DNA from: Myxococcales bacterium
Lineage (GTDB): Bacteria; Myxococcota_A; Polyangia; GCA-2747355
NCBI GenBank assembly: GCA_020431405.1
Contig: JAGQIK010000051.1
Span: forward strand, 1 to 63,470
Reading direction: 5' to 3'
Length of the DNA: 63,470 nucleotides
Position numbers and translations under genes: made by a program. The notes beneath the pieces are model-generated. The model was not told the DNA's origin. It was given only the letters and a program-made list of their open reading frames with translations, and made no database searches. This document shows positions 55,986-63,470 of this stretch, in pieces; the stretch's first letter is position 1; every line of letters starts with the position of its first letter.

Positions 55986-57185
55986 CTAGGCTTTGGCGCT
56001 CTCTTGCGATGGCGTGCGCCTCGCGCGTCGCTCGCGCATCGCGGCGGCGTCGGCCAGCTCGACGCGGTTGCGGCCGGCGCGCTTGGCCTTGTAGAGCGCG
56101 CTGTCGGCGGCGAGCAGCAGGTCGTTGGGGTCGGTGGCGTCGTCGGGGCACGCGGCGACGCCGATGCTGATCGCGACGTGGTGGCTGCCGTCGTCGTCAG
56201 CCGCGTCGGCTGGCGGCGCGGCGCTGTCGTCATGCGGCTCGGCACCGGGGAAGATGTGATTGGCGATGCGCTCGCGGATCTGCTCGGCGAGCGTCGCCGC
56301 CGACGCGCGCGGCGTGTCGGGCAGCAGCACGGCGAACTCCTCGCCGCCGTAGCGCGCCACGATATCGTTGGCGCGCCGCCCCTCGGACAGAAGCTCGGCC
56401 ACGCGCGCGAGCACGCGGTCACCGGCGGGATGACCGTAGGTGTCGTTGTAGCGCTTGAAGTGGTCGACGTCGGCCATCAGCAGCGACAGCGGCAACCGCG
56501 TACGGCCGCTGCGCTCGACCTCCAGCGCCAGCCGCTCGTGAAAGAAGCGGTGGTTGTACATGCCGGTGAGGCCGTCGGTGATCGCCAGCTGCGACAGACG
56601 CCTGTTGACCGCCGCCAGCTCCGACGTGCGCGCGCGCACGCGGTTTTCCAGCGAGCGATTGAGCCGCCGCAGCTCCTGGTTCTTCGACTTGAGGTCGTCG
56701 ATGAGGCGATGGTTTTCGAGCGCGAGTCGATACTTGGTCAGCAGGCTCTCGACCGTCAGCCGCAGGTCGGGCTCGTCCCACGGCTTGGGGATGTAGCGCG
56801 AGAGACCGGCGTGGTTGATCGCGTAGACCACCGCGTCGAGGCCCGCCTCGCCGGTGAGCAGGATCTTGATCGTCTGCGGATAGCGCTCGTGGACCCGCTC
56901 GAGCAGCTCGACGCCCTTGACGCCGGGCATGATCTGGTCGGCGATGACCATCGCCACGCGCTCGCCGTCGGCGTCGAGCTCGTCCATCAGCTCGAGCGCT
57001 TGTTGCGCGCTCTGCGCGAGGTCGATATCGCAGCTGTCTTGAAACGGCGTGAGCTGCTGGCGCAGCGCGTTGAGGATGCCCACCTCGTCGTCGACACAGA
57101 TGATGTGCTCGCGCGCACCGTCGGGCTCGCGCACATCATCGTGCTCTCGGGAGGCGTCTTTTTCCTCGGCCAACATTTCACCCAT
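55986..57185 (-). CDS. Response regulator with GGDEF (diguanylate cyclase) output
   Basis: Protein of 399 residues that should make cyclic di-GMP under control of phosphorylation. The receiver domain is at about 25-150 (IICVDDEVGILNALRQQL, acceptor Asp in VIADQIMPGVKG, LLTGEAG, Lys in YIPKPWDEPDL). A coiled coil leads to the GGDEF domain (about 205-375: ITDGLTGMYNHRFF, ADVDHFKRYNDTYGHPAGD, active site RYGGEEFAVLLPD). The inhibitory I-site RxxD is present (RAND, five residues before GGEEF), so product inhibition is expected. It is 33 bases downstream of the histidine kinase gene, its likely partner. Confidence 0.93.
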   Translation of the reverse strand: MGEMLAEEKDASREHDDVREPDGAREHIICVDDEVGILNALRQQLTPFQDSCDIDLAQSAQQALELMDELDADGERVAMVIADQIMPGVKGVELLERVHERYPQTIKILLTGEAGLDAVVYAINHAGLSRYIPKPWDEPDLRLTVESLLTKYRLALENHRLIDDLKSKNQELRRLNRSLENRVRARTSELAAVNRRLSQLAITDGLTGMYNHRFFHERLALEVERSGRTRLPLSLLMADVDHFKRYNDTYGHPAGDRVLARVAELLSEGRRANDIVARYGGEEFAVLLPDTPRASAATLAEQIRERIANHIFPGAEPHDDSAAPPADAADDDGSHHVAISIGVAACPDDATDPNDLLLAADSALYKAKRAGRNRVELADAAAMRERRARRTPSQESAKA

Positions 57186-57218
57186 AGCATAGCGCTTTTC
57201 GCGCGCGTTCCCCGCCTG

Positions 57219-60098
57219 CTAGCTCGCTTGCTGCTGCTCCGCCTCGGCGTCGGTGTCAGGCACGATCATGCTACGGCGCGGCGGCCCGGAAAGCGGCAGC
57301 AGCACCGTGAACGCCGTGCGCCCGGGCTTGGACTCGACCGCGATCTGCCCGCCGTGCTTCTCGACGATCTTGCGCGCGATGCCGAGGCCCAGCCCGGTGC
57401 CTTCACCACGCTCTTTGGTCGAAAAGAACGGCTCGAAGATGCGCGGCAGCACGTCGGGCGGGATGCCAGGTCCGCTGTCGGTGATGCGCACGCCAACCTC
57501 GTCGCCGTCGCGGAAGGTCTCGATCTCGATCACGCCCTGCCCCTGCATCGCCTGCGCCGCGTTGTGAATCAGGTTGGTCCAGACCTGGTTGAGCTCGTCG
57601 ACGTAGACTGCGACAAACGGCAGGTCCGCGTACTTGCGCTCGACCTTGATGCCGTAGCGCAGGTGGTTGTGCAGGATCGTCAGCGTCGTCTCGAGCCCCT
57701 CGGTGAGATCGACCTCGACGACGGCCTGCTGATCGGTGTGCGCGTAGCTGCGCAGCGCGCGCACGATGCGCACCACCGAGGCGATGGCAGTCTGGATCGA
57801 GCCGGCGCTGCGGCGCAGGTAGCTGATGTCCTCGAGCAGGCCGACGACCAGCTCGACGTCGAGATCCTTCTGCTCGCGCTGCGGATCGGCGGCGACGCTG
57901 TCCTGCAGCGCCACCAGCCGCACAGCGAGCGGCTCGGCCTCCGCTTCCACCAGCCGCCGCGCCAGCTTGCGCGCGTCGTGCACGCCGGCGCGCTCCAGCT
58001 CGCGGCACAGCTCGCGCGTCAGCCGGCGGATCTCGCCCGGCGGACGCAGCCCCGCGCTCTTGTCGATGCGCTCGGCGTGCTCGAGGATCATCTGCGAGAC
58101 GCTGCCGCGCGGCAGGTCGCTTGCGACCAGGCGCGTGCTGCGGCGGATGGCGCGATCGAGGGTCAACCCGAGGATCTGCGCCGCGCCCTGGATCGCGCCC
58201 GCGGGCGTGTTGATCTCGTGCGCGACGCCGGCGACGAGACTGCCTAGGCCGGCCATGCGCTCGGAGTGCACCAGCTGCGCCTGGGTGTCCTTCAGCTCGG
58301 CGATCGTATGGGCCAGCTCCTCGTTGGCCTGCGACAGCTCGCGCGTGCGCAGCTCGACCTGCCGCTCGAGCGACTCGGAGAACGCCGTCACCTCGGCGTA
58401 GAGGCGCGCGTTTTCGATCGCGCTCGCCGCTTGGCTGGCGAAGGTCACGAGCAGGCGCACGTCGCTCTCGGTGAACGCTGGATCCTGCTCGGCGCGCGCG
58501 ATGATCAGCGACCCGATGACGCCCTCGCGCCCCTTGAGCGGCACGCCGAGGCGGCGCTCGCCCACCGACGGGCTCTGGCGGCGCACCACCTCGACGGCGA
58601 TCTCGTGCCAGCCCACCGGCAGTCGCCAGCTGCTGTCGCTCGGCTCGCCGTCGCGCCACACCGGAAGCGAGGGCCCGGTCTCGTTGGCCTCGAAGCCGCC
58701 GGTGATGTCCTCTTCGTCGTCGTCTTCTTCGTCGCGGCCGCCGAACGTCGGCAGCTCGCCCTGCGAGAGGCCGACCTCGGCGCGCAAGAGCAGCTCGGTG
58801 GCGATCTCGGCGGTGGGGCTGCGCTCGCCGTCGCGCTCCTCGTCGAGGTCATCGTCGACCGCGCGCAGCAGCAGCGCGCTGCGCTGGCCGCGCAGCACCT
58901 GCGTGGCCTCGTTGACGACGATGTCGAGCACCTGGTCGAGGCTCAGCACCGATGTCACGGCGCGGCTGATCTCGTGCAGCGTCGACAGCTCGCGGATGCG
59001 CGCGTCGAGGCGCGCGTGCGACATACGCAGCGACTCGGTCATGGTCTGAAAAGAGCGCGCCAGCGTGCCGATCTCGTCCTCGGTCTCTGCAGCCAGCTCG
59101 CGGTTGAGGTCGCCCGAGGCGATGGCGCGCGCCTTTCGCTCGAGGCGCTCGATGGGCGTGGTGATGCGGCGCCCGAGCACGATGCCGATGATCAGCGCCA
59201 GCACCAGCGCGCCGGCGGCGCCGAAGCCGACGTTGGCGATGGCGTCACGCTGTGCCGTGGACAGCGCGCTGCGGTCGAGGCCCACCACCAGCGAGCCCAC
59301 CGCGCGCCCTTCGGTGGTCTGCAGCGGGATCAGCGCGATGGTGAACTCGGCGTCGGCGATGTCGAGCACCGCGGTGCGCTGGCGATCACGTGCCGCTTCG
59401 TCGAAGACGCGGCGCAGGTCGTTCGGCTCGACGCGCCGGCCGAAGGCGTCACGATAGGTGCTGGCGATCACGCGACCACCGGTGGCGAAGGCGATCTCGG
59501 CGCGCACGACGCCCTTGATAAAATCGGCGAGACGCGCGTCGAGCCAGACGGTGACGAGCACCGCGCCGCGCAGCACGAACTGGCGGTCTACCGCCGGTGC
59601 CGCCGCCTCGATGACGAGCGACGGCCCGCGCCGGTGGATCGTCAGCACGCGCTCGAAGCTCAGCGCGCGACCGAGCAGCTTCTGATCGACAGGGGGCGTG
59701 GTCTTGCCCCGCGCGGCGGTGTCGGTGCTGTCCTCGGAGCGCGACAGCGCCACGCGCTTGCCCTTGCTGTCGAAGATCTCGATGCGCGCGCCGCGCGCGT
59801 TGACCGCTTCGTGCTCGAGATGGCGCGGCACCAGCGCCGGCTGCAGCGTGAGCAGCTCGTGAAGCTCGGTGGAGTCTGCCAGGCGGCGCGCCGTGGCGCC
59901 GGCCACCTGCGCTCGGCGCAGCAGTAGGTTGATCGCGATGCTCGCCGTCTGGCGCGCGCGCAGCGAGAGGCCCTTGTCGAGGCGCCCCAGCGCGCCGCCG
60001 ATGGCCAGCGCGCTGACGACCACCAGCGGCAGCACCGTGACGAGCACCACCACGAGCGCCAGCTTGGCCTTGAGCGAGCTGCGTACCTTGATAGCCAC
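57219..60098 (-). CDS. Membrane sensor histidine kinase (HAMP, GAF)
   Basis: Kinase of 959 residues. A first membrane helix (about 12-35, LALVVVLVTVLPLVVVSALAI) and a second (about 275-300, GFGAAGALVLALIIGIVLG) enclose a periplasmic sensory domain of about 240 residues. A HAMP (RRITTPIERLERKARAIASGDLNREL), a GAF domain (about 395-580, with an acidic insert), a coiled coil and the catalytic core follow: H box LVAGVAHEINTPAGAIQGAAQIL, N box LNQVWTNLIHNAAQAMQG, G1 DSGPGIP, G2 GTGLGLGIARKIVEKHGG. About 130 residues separate H box and the rest of the core, longer than usual. GTG start overlaps the binding-protein stop by one base (TAGTG). Confidence 0.92.
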   Translation of the reverse strand: MAIKVRSSLKAKLALVVVLVTVLPLVVVSALAIGGALGRLDKGLSLRARQTASIAINLLLRRAQVAGATARRLADSTELHELLTLQPALVPRHLEHEAVNARGARIEIFDSKGKRVALSRSEDSTDTAARGKTTPPVDQKLLGRALSFERVLTIHRRGPSLVIEAAAPAVDRQFVLRGAVLVTVWLDARLADFIKGVVRAEIAFATGGRVIASTYRDAFGRRVEPNDLRRVFDEAARDRQRTAVLDIADAEFTIALIPLQTTEGRAVGSLVVGLDRSALSTAQRDAIANVGFGAAGALVLALIIGIVLGRRITTPIERLERKARAIASGDLNRELAAETEDEIGTLARSFQTMTESLRMSHARLDARIRELSTLHEISRAVTSVLSLDQVLDIVVNEATQVLRGQRSALLLRAVDDDLDEERDGERSPTAEIATELLLRAEVGLSQGELPTFGGRDEEDDDEEDITGGFEANETGPSLPVWRDGEPSDSSWRLPVGWHEIAVEVVRRQSPSVGERRLGVPLKGREGVIGSLIIARAEQDPAFTESDVRLLVTFASQAASAIENARLYAEVTAFSESLERQVELRTRELSQANEELAHTIAELKDTQAQLVHSERMAGLGSLVAGVAHEINTPAGAIQGAAQILGLTLDRAIRRSTRLVASDLPRGSVSQMILEHAERIDKSAGLRPPGEIRRLTRELCRELERAGVHDARKLARRLVEAEAEPLAVRLVALQDSVAADPQREQKDLDVELVVGLLEDISYLRRSAGSIQTAIASVVRIVRALRSYAHTDQQAVVEVDLTEGLETTLTILHNHLRYGIKVERKYADLPFVAVYVDELNQVWTNLIHNAAQAMQGQGVIEIETFRDGDEVGVRITDSGPGIPPDVLPRIFEPFFSTKERGEGTGLGLGIARKIVEKHGGQIAVESKPGRTAFTVLLPLSGPPRRSMIVPDTDAEAEQQQAS

Positions 60099-61690
60099 TA
60101 GAACGTGACGTTGCGAAAGAGGATCGCGTTGCCGAGCTCGACGCGCAGCCCGCGCACGCGGCGTCGATGCGCGACGATCACCTGCGAGTGCGCCAGCGGC
60201 ACCCACGGCGCTTCGTCAGCGATGGTGTGTTGCGCTGCGAGATAGAGGCGCCCGCGTTCTTTGCGGTCACGCGTGCGGCGCGCGCGCACGAGCAGCTGGT
60301 GAACGCCCTCGTTGCGGAAGAACGAGACGTTCTGTGCGGCGCCGATGCGCGCGCTGGTCTTGTCGAAGAGCACGAACAAGAAGTTGTCGGGGTCGCCGTT
60401 GTCTCCGACCCAGCCCATCAGACAGATGTCGTGCTCGCCGCGGCGCACGGCGGCAAGGTGCTGTCCGTGGGGGCGCACGATCAGCTCCACGCGCACGCCG
60501 ACGTCGGCGAGGTAGCGCGCGATCATCCGCCCGGCGAGCACCGGCGACGGCAGATACGGCCGCGGCGTGCTCATCACCAGCAGCTTGAGCGGGCGCGTGG
60601 TGTCGAACTGCGCCTCGGCGAGCAGCGCGCGGGCGCGCTTGGGATCATAGTCGTAGGTGCGGGGCGCGGTGCTGTAGCTCCACAGCCCGGGCGGGATCGG
60701 GCCGCGCGCGCGCACGCCGAGCCCCTGATAGACGAGCTTGACCAGCGCCTCGGTGTTGATCGCGTGGTTGATGGCGCGCCGCACGCGCACGTCGGAAAAA
60801 CGCGCGCGGCCGGTGTGCATCGCCAGGTAGGCGACGTTGTTGCCAGCGACCTTGCGCAGCACCAGCTCGGGGTGAAGGGCCACGATGGGGCGATCCTCGG
60901 GTGCCAGGTCGGCGACGACGTCGACGGTGCCGCTCTGCAGCGCGACGAGCCGCTGGTGCGCGTCCGGCATCACGCGGTAGACCAGCCGCTCGATGCTGGC
61001 CGGCTTGCCCCAGTAGCGACCGAAGCGCCGCAGCACGATGCGCTGGCCGCGGTCCCAGCGCTCGAAGCGGTAGGCGCCGGTGCCTACCGGGTGGCTGGCG
61101 AGGCCCTTGCCGTGCTTGGCGAGCGCGCGCGGGCTGACGATGGCCACCGGGAACATCGCCAGCGCGGCGAGAAACGGCGCGTAGGGTTGGTCGATGCGGA
61201 TGCGCACGGTTTGCTGGTCGACCTTCTCGACGCGCGTGATGTTGCTGAAGGTGTTCTCCCAGTAGGGATAGCGCCGGAAGTGGAAGCGGTGGGCGTGGTC
61301 GCGCTGACGCTCGAACGACGTCACGACAGCGTCAGCGTCGAAGCTCGTGCCGTCGTGAAAGTAGACGCCGCGACGCAGGTGGAACGTCCAGACGCGCCCG
61401 TCGTCGCTGACCGTCCAGCGCGTGGCGAGCGCCGGCTCGACGACGGTGCTGCCGCCGCGATAGCGCACCAGCGTCTCGTAGATCTGGATGGCGACCTGCA
61501 TCGACTCGGCGTCGGTGATCGCCGCCGGATCGAGGCTCAGCGCGTCTCCGGGGCGTGCGATGAAGAGCGCCCGGCGGCGCGAGGCGAGGTCGGTCTTGGC
61601 GCTGCAGCCGAGCAGCGACAGCGCCAGCGCCACGACGGCGGCGGTGACGGTGACCGCGCCACGGGCGCGCGCGGCGCGCGCGGCGCGCAT
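60098..61690 (-). CDS. ABC-type peptide/solute-binding lipoprotein (family 5) without permease
   Basis: Binding protein of 530 residues of the SBP_bac_5 family (oligopeptides, nickel, others). Signal peptide with lipobox LSLLGC (Cys at about 29). Family features: SLDPAAITDAESMQVAIQIYETLVRY, ALATRWTVSDDGRVWTFHLRRGVYFHDGTSFDADAVV, PVGTGAYRFERWDRGQRIVL, VAYLAMHTGRARFSDVRVRRAINHAI. It lies between an antiporter gene (1-base overlap, TGATG) and a sensor kinase gene (TAGTG), with no ABC permease or ATPase near. It may present ligand to the kinase rather than to a transporter. Confidence 0.92.
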   Translation of the reverse strand: MRAARAARARGAVTVTAAVVALALSLLGCSAKTDLASRRRALFIARPGDALSLDPAAITDAESMQVAIQIYETLVRYRGGSTVVEPALATRWTVSDDGRVWTFHLRRGVYFHDGTSFDADAVVTSFERQRDHAHRFHFRRYPYWENTFSNITRVEKVDQQTVRIRIDQPYAPFLAALAMFPVAIVSPRALAKHGKGLASHPVGTGAYRFERWDRGQRIVLRRFGRYWGKPASIERLVYRVMPDAHQRLVALQSGTVDVVADLAPEDRPIVALHPELVLRKVAGNNVAYLAMHTGRARFSDVRVRRAINHAINTEALVKLVYQGLGVRARGPIPPGLWSYSTAPRTYDYDPKRARALLAEAQFDTTRPLKLLVMSTPRPYLPSPVLAGRMIARYLADVGVRVELIVRPHGQHLAAVRRGEHDICLMGWVGDNGDPDNFLFVLFDKTSARIGAAQNVSFFRNEGVHQLLVRARRTRDRKERGRLYLAAQHTIADEAPWVPLAHSQVIVAHRRRVRGLRVELGNAILFRNVTF

Positions 61691-63470
61691 CAGGCCTTGG
61701 CCTCGCCGCTCACCGCGAGCGGTTTTTCGGGGTCGCGCCCGACGAGCAGCAGCAGCGCGATGATGACACCGGCGCCGAGGGCGAGCGAGAGCCCGTTGCT
61801 CATGCCGAGCGAGACGGCGAGGTAGCCGCAGGTGGCCGCGACGCTCATGGTGGCGAGCGCGTAGGGTGCCTGCGTGCGCACGTGGTCGATGTGATCGCAC
61901 TGCGAGCTGAGCGACGACATGATCGTGGTGTCCGAGATCGGCGAGCAGTGGTCGCCGAAGATCGCGCCGTCGAGCACCGAGGCGAGCACCATCACCATCA
62001 GCGTCGAGCCGCCGAGGTGGTAGGCCAGCGGACCGACGGCGGGGATCAGGATCCCCATCGTGCCCCACGAGGTGCCGGTGGCGAAGGCGACGCCGGCGGC
62101 GATGAGAAACACGCCGAGCGGCAGCAGCCACGCCGGCGCGTCGCGGCCGACGACGGCGACGAGATAGGCCGACGTCGACAGGTCCTCGCAGGTGCCTTGC
62201 AGCGCCTTGGCCGTGATCAGGATCGCCAGCGCCGGCACCGAAGCCCAGCCGCCGGCAAAGAACGCGCGGCCCACGTCGGGGACCTCGAGCACCGGGCCTT
62301 TGCCCTCCTTGGCACGTGAAAAGCGCGCCAGCAGCGCGGCGAGCAGGGTGCCGATGACGCCTGCGTAGAGCAGCACCGGGCCGTTGTCTCCGTGGGAGAA
62401 GGCGTCGCGCATGTACTGCCAGCTCCACTCGAAGGGCACGTCGGCCATGCCGTGGTGCCGCCCCCCGTCGACGACCATGCCGATGATCACGGCGCTGAGC
62501 AGCACGATGATGGGCAGGCCCGTCAGCCACCAGCGCGGCACGGCGCTCGGCGCCGGATCGAGGCGGTCGTCGGCGCCGCTGGCCAGCGGCTTGGCGCCGG
62601 GGCGCGAGAGCAGGCCTTCGTGAAAGGCGCGCCGTTCGGCGGTGAGCATCGGGCCGAAGTCGCGCCGCATCAGCGTGCTGCCGAACACGAAGACCAGCGT
62701 CAGAAGGCAGTAGAAGCGCATCGGCAGCGCCGTGAGGAAGATCTGGTAGCCGCGCTGCACGAGGCCGAGCTCGTCGGCGACGCCTTGAAAGAGGCCGACC
62801 TCCCAGCCGATCCAGGTCGAGACAAGCGCGAGGCCGGCCACCGGCGCGGCGGTGGAGTCGACCAGGTAGGCGAGCTTTTCGCGCGAGATGTTCTTGGCGT
62901 CGGTGAGCGGGCGCGCCGTCTGACCGACGACGATGGCGTTGGCGTAGTCCTCGAAGAAGATCACCATGCCCATCAGGCAGGTGGCCAGCCGCGTGCGGCG
63001 CGCGTTGGTGGCGACGCCGGCGATGGCGTTGACGAGCCCCTGGTTGCCGCCGGCGCGGCCGGCGATGCCGACCATGCCGCATAGAAAGAAGGTGAAGCTC
63101 AGCACGTAGAGCGTGAAGGTGCTGCTGGTGGCGGCCCACAGATAGCCAGCGATGCCTTCCCAGGGCGACTTGAAGATCGCCCACAGCCAACCGGCGAAGC
63201 CCGGATCGGCCTGCGCCGTGCCGACGGTCAGCGCGGCGCCGACGATGGTGCCGAGGAGGATCGACGTGATCACGCGGCGCGTGGAGAGAGCCAGCGCGAT
63301 GGCGACCAGCGGGGGCAGCGGCGAGAGCGGTGTCGGCAGCCGGCGGCTGCCCTTGTAGGGTTTGATCTTGCCGCGCGCGTCGCGGTAGGTGGCGTGCGCG
63401 GTGACGCGGTGGGGCTCGGCACCGAGGTGGATCACCAGTCGCCGCGGCGTGCCGCCGTCGACCACCTGAA
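61690..63470 (-). CDS. NhaC-family Na+/H+ antiporter-like protein (5' end beyond window)
   Basis: Polytopic membrane protein, at least 592 residues in the window; the frame is open at base 63470, so the N-terminus is missing. The visible first 40 residues are soluble and beta-rich, possibly the end of an extracytoplasmic domain, an unusual addition for this family. About eleven to twelve membrane helices follow, with NhaC motifs FFEDYANAIVVGQTARPLTDAKNISREKLAYLVDSTAAPVA in part and the conserved ATGTSWGTMGILIP and DGAIFGDHCSPISDTTI. NhaC-type proteins exchange Na+ for H+ or, in related clades, carry amino or organic acids. It heads the four-gene signalling operon. Confidence 0.9.
   Translation of the reverse strand, partial: QVVDGGTPRRLVIHLGAEPHRVTAHATYRDARGKIKPYKGSRRLPTPLSPLPPLVAIALALSTRRVITSILLGTIVGAALTVGTAQADPGFAGWLWAIFKSPWEGIAGYLWAATSSTFTLYVLSFTFFLCGMVGIAGRAGGNQGLVNAIAGVATNARRTRLATCLMGMVIFFEDYANAIVVGQTARPLTDAKNISREKLAYLVDSTAAPVAGLALVSTWIGWEVGLFQGVADELGLVQRGYQIFLTALPMRFYCLLTLVFVFGSTLMRRDFGPMLTAERRAFHEGLLSRPGAKPLASGADDRLDPAPSAVPRWWLTGLPIIVLLSAVIIGMVVDGGRHHGMADVPFEWSWQYMRDAFSHGDNGPVLLYAGVIGTLLAALLARFSRAKEGKGPVLEVPDVGRAFFAGGWASVPALAILITAKALQGTCEDLSTSAYLVAVVGRDAPAWLLPLGVFLIAAGVAFATGTSWGTMGILIPAVGPLAYHLGGSTLMVMVLASVLDGAIFGDHCSPISDTTIMSSLSSQCDHIDHVRTQAPYALATMSVAATCGYLAVSLGMSNGLSLALGAGVIIALLLLVGRDPEKPLAVSGEAKA

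Overview
This is a GC-rich, gene-dense chromosomal window of about 63.5 kb. Several features point to a Myxococcota (myxobacterial) genome: PEGA-domain lipoproteins, a zinc-ribbon/GYF/TonB protein of the gliding-motility GltJ (AgmX) type, an FHA protein with a repeat-companion (TIGR02996-like) segment, a large acidic Ser/Thr-kinase-like protein, a Thg1-like protein, a membrane ETF:quinone oxidoreductase of the FeS/CCG type, and many one-component and two-component sensors. The order cannot be fixed from the sequence. I see no rRNA, tRNA, CRISPR array, transposase or phage gene. No stretch longer than 300 bases lacks a gene. The longest gaps are 55738-55985 (an inverted-repeat element), 6468-6659 (divergent regulatory region) and 44919-45090 (a predicted sigma-54 promoter).

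Layout. 1-3662 (minus): a lipoprotein and a MacB-type ABC exporter (ATPase, and a permease cut by the window edge). 3821-6998: small proteins of unknown function, a PEGA protein and a membrane protein. 7013-12836 (minus): a sensor kinase lacking its ATPase domain, the nickel-pincer cofactor enzyme LarC with a long His/Asp tract, and two CNNM/CBS transporters. 12849-20571 (minus): a PocR-type histidine kinase, then (in transcription order) hrcA, grpE, dnaK, dnaJ and a site-2 protease. 20593-25522 (plus): hemW, a cysteine desulfurase, thiI and a polytopic membrane protein. 25503-32690 (minus): a compact run of an HDAC-like deacetylase, a kinase-like protein without its catalytic Asp, a Thg1-like protein without its metal-binding Asp residues, a REC-TPR regulator and a GltJ-like protein. 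32775-38225: a membrane protein, an Rrf2 regulator with its SDR target, an FHA protein and a MORN-like lipoprotein. 38238-43716 (minus): sppA, rpsA, purN and two exported proteins. 43743-48000: a hypothetical protein, a Cys-rich lipoprotein behind a sigma-54 promoter, a VOC protein, a SigG-type ECF sigma factor and purM. 48074-54611 (plus): the FeS oxidoreductase, a caspase-fold lipoprotein, a PEGA lipoprotein and an M28 peptidase. 54742-63470 (minus): gpsA, flanked on both sides by inverted repeats, then a signalling operon that runs NhaC-like antiporter, solute-binding lipoprotein, histidine kinase and REC-GGDEF protein.

The best candidates for something new are the five-gene run at 25503-32690, in which two normally catalytic folds have lost active-site residues; the binding-protein/kinase/diguanylate-cyclase operon at 55986-63470; the secreted caspase-like lipoprotein; and the sigma-54-driven cysteine-repeat lipoprotein. 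At the DNA level the notable items are a 149-bp composite palindrome at 54591-54739, a shared near-symmetric -10 between hrcA and hemW, and paired 19-bp operators around the Rrf2 gene.
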